A stretch of DNA of 32,053 nt from an uncultured beta proteobacterium (GTDB lineage: Bacteria; Pseudomonadota; Gammaproteobacteria; Burkholderiales; Burkholderiaceae): NCBI GenBank assembly GCA_903845455.1, contig CAIMXN010000237.1:1-32053 (forward strand), read 5' to 3'. The notes beneath the pieces are model-generated. The model made no database searches. It saw nothing but the letters and a program-made list of their open reading frames with translations, and was not told the origin of the DNA. This document shows positions 27,771 through 32,053 of the stretch, piece after piece (position 1 is the stretch's first letter; each line of letters starts with the position of its first letter). The position numbers were made by a program, and so were the translations under genes.

Positions 27771-29564
27771 TTATTGGTTATTTGTTTTCGAAAAAGGTTT
27801 AATAATATCTTCGTAACTATGAATACTCATTATCCCACCATGATTTAATTTAACAATTTTATTGCAGTCTTTTAAAGTAGATAAACGGTGGGCGATAATA
27901 AGCACAGTCAGATTCTCACTTAAATGATTTATTGCCTCCATGACAATTTGCTCAGTTTCATTATCTAATGCGCTAGTAGCCTCATCAAATATGATTACTT
28001 GGGCTTGCTTGTAAAGTGCGCGTGCAATTCCAATCCGCTGACGCTGCCCACCAGATAACTTAACCCCTCGCTCACCTACTAAAGTTTCGTATTTAAGCGG
28101 CCAAGATTCAATAGTTTCCGCTATTTGCGCTTGCTGGGCGGCCTGAAAAACACGCTGATGATCAATTAACTCGCGCGGAATACCAAATGCAATATTTTCC
28201 TCGATAGTACTATCGGTTAAAAAAATCGATTGCGGCACATGAGCAATATTGGACTGCCAGGATCTTTGATTAAGGACGGTTAACTCTTGATCATCAATCT
28301 GAATCCCCCCCTCCACGGGCTGCAGTAAGCCCATAATAATATCTAATAAGGTGCTTTTTCCACTTCCAGTAACGCCAATAAAACCAATGCGGCTGCCCTT
28401 ATCAATGGTTAAATTAATCTTTCTTAATACCCAAGGATTTTCTGAACCATATTTGAATCCTAAATTTTTAAGCGTAATTTTATTTTCAAAAATTAATTCT
28501 TTGGTTGTAGGATTATTTAAGTAATTTGGCAACGGCTGATCTAGTAAATTTAAAGTATCTCTCAGGGACTCTTGTGAACCTTGAATTGATGTCCAAGAGG
28601 AATACATTTGCTGCAATATAGGTAGTAAACGCTGTGCGCCAATTGCTAGCGCACCAAGTATGGGGACTGCCTTTTCAATCCCATTGCTCTGTCTTGCTAG
28701 CATATATGCCAATGCTGCAATGAGCAGCATCCCCAATACCTCCATGCCAAAACGAGGGCTTGAGCCTATAAATTGGTTGCTCATCTGAGCGCGACGTAAA
28801 GGTAAATCAGATTTTTGGTAAATAGAACAATAAGCTTCTTGGGTTCCATCTATTAAGACATCCCTAATTCCTCCGAGCCCCTCTTGCAAGGCTTTAATAA
28901 CCTGCGTGGTTTCCCTAGAAATTTCCTGACCATTAAGCGCGAGCTGATTACGTGTTATTACAATAATCAATAGATAAATTAATGTAAATCCACCAAATGC
29001 CATTATCGTCACTCCAGCATTAATAGTGAATAAAGCAAACAAAACCGCTAATACCATCATTACTGAGCTAATGAGAGTCAGTACGGGCATTAAAACACTA
29101 TAAATGACTATGTCTGTCTTACGATAAATGCCACTGATAACCTCACTACTATTGCGTAAAACCTGCACGGAATAAGGTTGATAGAGTGTTGCTCGATAAA
29201 TAGTAGTACTTAAATCAGCTCCAGCTGAAAAAGAAAATCGCATGCTAACCCATAACAGCAGCACTCTCATTGCTCCGGCAATGAGAGTGGCGATTCCAAA
29301 CGCAATTGTTAGAGGAAGTAATAATTGATCCGGCTCTGTAATGGCCAGTATTCGAATAATAGGCTGAGCATAAGTATTTTCAAAAACTGCTGATGGAGAG
29401 GTCAGCGCGCCCAAAAATGGAAAAACAGCCCCAATACTCAGCATTTCTGCAAATGATGCCAGTAACATCAAAACAAATAATAAAAAAAATTGATGTCTTC
29501 TATGTACTCCTAAATGAAACCATAGGCGCATCAGTAATATGTCAATCTTTTTTAGGTGCAACAT
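27771..29564 (-). CDS. ABC transporter with fused permease and ATPase (PglK/MsbA-like lipid-linked glycan flippase)
   Basis: 597 aa; hydrophobic N-terminal half, Walker A GVTGSGKSTLLD, signature LSGGQRQRIGIARAL, Walker B VIIFDEATSALDNETE. Confidence 0.92.
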   Translation of the reverse strand: MLHLKKIDILLMRLWFHLGVHRRHQFFLLFVLMLLASFAEMLSIGAVFPFLGALTSPSAVFENTYAQPIIRILAITEPDQLLLPLTIAFGIATLIAGAMRVLLLWVSMRFSFSAGADLSTTIYRATLYQPYSVQVLRNSSEVISGIYRKTDIVIYSVLMPVLTLISSVMMVLAVLFALFTINAGVTIMAFGGFTLIYLLIIVITRNQLALNGQEISRETTQVIKALQEGLGGIRDVLIDGTQEAYCSIYQKSDLPLRRAQMSNQFIGSSPRFGMEVLGMLLIAALAYMLARQSNGIEKAVPILGALAIGAQRLLPILQQMYSSWTSIQGSQESLRDTLNLLDQPLPNYLNNPTTKELIFENKITLKNLGFKYGSENPWVLRKINLTIDKGSRIGFIGVTGSGKSTLLDIIMGLLQPVEGGIQIDDQELTVLNQRSWQSNIAHVPQSIFLTDSTIEENIAFGIPRELIDHQRVFQAAQQAQIAETIESWPLKYETLVGERGVKLSGGQRQRIGIARALYKQAQVIIFDEATSALDNETEQIVMEAINHLSENLTVLIIAHRLSTLKDCNKIVKLNHGGIMSIHSYEDIIKPFSKTNNQ

Positions 29565-30592
29565 TAAATGAATTTCTTAACGTTGACAAGCTCAGACTTG
29601 GTGCGGACTTGATGCTGCCATGCGGTAATACACATTTCGTTAATGGTCTTTAATGCTTTCCAGCCCAATAATCTTTCGGCTTTATCAACCCGACCATAAC
29701 ACGAGGCAATATCTCCAATACGACGCTTGGTAATGTTGTATTTGATGGTGACTTGACAGGCATCTTCAAACGCACTTACTACTTCCAAAACACTATAGCC
29801 CTTACCCATTCCTAAGTTGAAAATATCAAATTCTGTGTTGCGCTCCAAATGGGATAAAGCCGCCAAATGCCCTTCTGCTAAGTCCACCACATGAATGTAA
29901 TCCCTCACCCCAGTCCCATCAGGTGTAGGGTAATCATTTCCATAAATATTTAAATGGGGAAGTTTTCCTGATGCAACCTGAGCAATGTAAGGCATCAAAT
30001 TATTTGGCAATCCATTTGGGTCTTCGCCGATCAAACCCGACTCATGAGCTCCAACAGGATTAAAGTAACGCAAACAAATAATTTTCCACTCAGCATCCGA
30101 ATTTGCAACATCCCTAAGAATTTCCTCAATGTGAAGTTTGCTTCTTCCATAGGCACTCGTTGCGCCAGTAGGATGATTCTCATCGATCGGTAAATACTGT
30201 GGGTCACCATACACTGTGGCGCTAGAACTAAAGACCAGAGTTTTTACATTCATCGCTTTCATAGCCTCAAGGAGGCTGATAGTGCCCTGGACATTATTAG
30301 CGTAGTATTCAATTGGCTTTTCAACGGACTCACCTACCGCCTTCAACCCTGCAAAGTGAATAACAGCATCAATTTTGTATTCGCGCAAAACCTTCTCAAC
30401 AACATCAGTATCACGTATATCTGCTTCAATACAAGGCAAGGCTTTACCTAAAATTTTCTGGAGTCGATCTAGAACGCTCGGATTGCTATTATAAAAATTA
30501 TCCAAAAGCACAACTTCGTGACCTGCCTCTGATAGCGCTACAGCAGTATGACTACCGATATACCCAGCACCGCCAGTTAACAGAATATTCAC
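29564..30592 (-). CDS. galE: UDP-glucose 4-epimerase
   Basis: 342 aa; ILLTGGAGYIGSHTAVAL, HFAGLKAVGESVEKPIEYY, SSSATVYGDPQYLPIDE, SAYGRSKLHIEE, RYFNPVGAHESGLIGEDPNGLPNNLMPYIAQVA. Confidence 0.98.
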   Translation of the reverse strand: MNILLTGGAGYIGSHTAVALSEAGHEVVLLDNFYNSNPSVLDRLQKILGKALPCIEADIRDTDVVEKVLREYKIDAVIHFAGLKAVGESVEKPIEYYANNVQGTISLLEAMKAMNVKTLVFSSSATVYGDPQYLPIDENHPTGATSAYGRSKLHIEEILRDVANSDAEWKIICLRYFNPVGAHESGLIGEDPNGLPNNLMPYIAQVASGKLPHLNIYGNDYPTPDGTGVRDYIHVVDLAEGHLAALSHLERNTEFDIFNLGMGKGYSVLEVVSAFEDACQVTIKYNITKRRIGDIASCYGRVDKAERLLGWKALKTINEMCITAWQHQVRTKSELVNVKKFI

Positions 30593-30718
30593 ATTAATAC
30601 TTTGTTTGATTTAAATTGATTGTTTTTTAAAGTCAAAGAGAGCTCAAGCCCGCTAATGCCCGATCCCGCGCATCCATACTGCACCGATCTCGCGCCACCT
30701 TCTGCGCATGACCGCTCA

Positions 30719-31594
30719 TCACAGGGCAACGCCTGCTTGGCTCTTAAGCTTAACGATCATGCCGCGACCTAAAGTCATTAATAACCCTAAGAAGAGACCT
30801 CCAAACAGTCCGTCTGCCAAAGCGATGCGTTTTTTGGGGGAGATCGGCAACTCACTGGCGTAGATCGGGGCAATGAGTCGGGTGCCTCGATGTTGATTGC
30901 TGTTCACGACGTTCTTGAGGGCGCTGATTTCATCTAGTAAATAACGTATCTCATCACGCGTTGACAGGTAAGTCGCTCCCATGGCTGAGCCTGCTTTATC
31001 GGCCTTGGACAGCAAGTCCTTCGCCTTGTTTAGGCGCTCCTCATCATCGGCTAGTTTGACCTTAGCCCCGTCAATATAAGGGAGCAAAATCTGGGCTTGG
31101 GTTGTTTTAATTAACTCAATCATTGCGTTAGCACAATCTTTGGCCAACTGCGGCGAGGTGCCAAAGGTCTTGAGCTCAACCACGTTAGGCACGCCTTTGA
31201 CTAGTGAAATCTTAATCGCCTTCGCTAAGGTGGCGGCAGCATCTGGCTTGCCCTCAAAACCGCAGGCAGCAATCTCTTGAGCGGTAAAGCTAGTTGGAAT
31301 ACCTAGGCGCGCCATGAGCAGTACAGGCTCCTCGATATTGATCCCTAGGGGATTAAGGTTGTTGTTGTTGTTGTTGTTAGCGGCACCGATTTGGGCCATG
31401 GCGATTTGGGCGACGGCCTCATATTGCTTGGGAGTCATGACTAGGTAGGCTATTGAGGCGGCAATTCCAAAAACCCCAAAAATGAGGATCGTTTTATAGG
31501 CACCCTTTAAAAAGCGCAGGATGTCGATGAGGGAGATTTCCTCTTGGAGATCTATTTCTTGTGACCCACTTTGTCTTGGTAGGGATTGATTCAC
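30719..31594 (-). CDS. Wzz-like polysaccharide chain-length determinant protein
   Basis: 291 aa; N-terminal EISLIDILRFLKGAYKTILIFGVFGIAASIAYLVMTPKQYEA, C-terminal SPKKRIALADGLFGGLFLGLLMTLGRG; two-TM Wzz topology. Confidence 0.88.
   Translation of the reverse strand: MNQSLPRQSGSQEIDLQEEISLIDILRFLKGAYKTILIFGVFGIAASIAYLVMTPKQYEAVAQIAMAQIGAANNNNNNNLNPLGINIEEPVLLMARLGIPTSFTAQEIAACGFEGKPDAAATLAKAIKISLVKGVPNVVELKTFGTSPQLAKDCANAMIELIKTTQAQILLPYIDGAKVKLADDEERLNKAKDLLSKADKAGSAMGATYLSTRDEIRYLLDEISALKNVVNSNQHRGTRLIAPIYASELPISPKKRIALADGLFGGLFLGLLMTLGRGMIVKLKSQAGVAL
31358..31378. repeat. Trinucleotide microsatellite (GTT)7 on + strand, encoding poly-Asn in the Wzz-like protein
   Basis: Seven uninterrupted gtt units read directly; protein reads AANNNNNNLN. 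Confidence 0.97.
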
Positions 31595-31716
31595 ATTAGT
31601 ACCCAGAAGGTTAATAAGGTCATTTATTAAAGTTGATCAATTATCTCATTATAAAAACTATAAAACTTTCGCCCTGTGCGTATTTATATCGCAGCAAGCC
31701 TATCAAACGATTGTTA

Positions 31717-31958
31717 CTAAGCCAGCTCCATAGGCTGGCTAATATCAACTAAGCCCGTACCACTCCAATGTCTAAACGAGCTGGCATCTAGCTTGGGGGA
31801 TTGAAAGATTTCTTTATTGGAACGTATGAATGTGGTTTGCCCTGATTGATCAATTGTCTTGGCTGCCCAGGCAGCTTGTTTTGCCTCTTTTGCATGAAAT
31901 GCTGCCAAAGAAGAGTACCGGATCCACCACAGAGAATGACTGGTATTACTTTGGACAT
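31717..31958 (-). pseudogene. Decayed mannose-1-phosphate guanylyltransferase (manC/cpsB) remnant with internal deletion and frameshift
   Basis: ATG at 31958 encodes MSKVIPVILCGGSGT, the ManC N-terminus. After that, another frame reads YSSLAAFHAKEAKQAAWAAKTIDQSGQTTFIRSNKEIFQSP, resembling the internal ManC segment before SIDYAVME. Hundreds of residues are missing between them. Confidence 0.65.
31720..31740. other. Short perfect inverted repeat (7-bp stem)
   Basis: agccagc-tccatag-gctggct read directly. No U-tract follows on either strand, so it is not called a terminator. Confidence 0.4.
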
Positions 31959-32053
31959 ATCGGGATGAATATTGACCTTTTAGGCTACTGCAGATTAATG
32001 ACTTTTATCGAACTTGATTTTAAAGGCTTTTAAAACTGGCTAAACTTATTAGA

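Noticed and set aside
30334-30341. ctaccgcc, i.e. GGCGGTAG on the minus strand, matching the ops/JUMPstart core
   Set aside because: It lies inside galE and encodes the conserved KAVG of HFAGLKAVGESVEKP. It is not in an operon leader, so it is most simply a coding coincidence.
31595-31716. Possible sigma70 promoter upstream of wzz (TATAAT on the minus strand)
   Set aside because: A good -10-like TATAAT is visible, but no convincing -35 at 16-18 bp spacing in an AT-rich stretch.
31720-31740. Inverted repeat agccagc...gctggct as Rho-independent terminator
   Set aside because: Stem is only 7 bp and no T-tract follows on either strand; listed only as an inverted repeat.
31830-32033. 67-aa plus-strand ORF at the right edge
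   Set aside because: Antisense to the manC remnant and no family resemblance.
1-32053. CRISPR arrays, tRNA/rRNA genes, IS elements or phage genes
   Set aside because: No regularly spaced repeats, tRNA-like cloverleaf sequence, transposase or phage motifs were noticed in the sequence or ORFs.

Overview
The window is one long, almost entirely minus-strand surface-polysaccharide or glycan biosynthesis locus, probably betaproteobacterial. A Polynucleobacter-like host is only a guess from general appearance. In transcription order (right to left) it holds: a decayed manC remnant, a Wzz-like chain-length regulator, galE, a fused PglK/MsbA-type ABC flippase, and a nonulosonic-acid cassette (PseB, RmlD-like, PseC, aldo/keto reductase, a second NeuB-family synthase, SpsF-like cytidylyltransferase, GSA-type class III aminotransferase, PseG-PseH fusion, PseI). 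Next is an unusual acyl/amide module (GNAT, orphan 210-aa protein, KASIII, ACP, asparagine-synthase-like protein without an N-terminal Cys). The last block holds a 638-aa GT-B-like orphan, a hexapeptide acyltransferase, a methyltransferase, two SDRs, a KdsB-like cytidylyltransferase, Gfo/Idh/MocA, a methyltransferase-like protein, an HpcH/HpaI aldolase, a HAD phosphatase, a 2-hydroxyacid dehydrogenase, a SIS isomerase, a transaldolase and a 499-aa GT-B-like orphan. The most interesting hypothesis is that this block encodes a Kdo-like route to a CMP-activated ulosonic acid, with a pyruvate-dependent HpaI aldolase in place of the PEP-dependent KdsA/NeuB step. This would sit beside a pseudaminic-type pathway and a dedicated ACP/ketosynthase acylation module. 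No classical GT2/GT4 glycosyltransferase is recognisable, so the two orphan GT-B-like proteins are candidate ulosonic-acid transferases. Family calls come from reading motifs in the translated ORFs; no searches were run.
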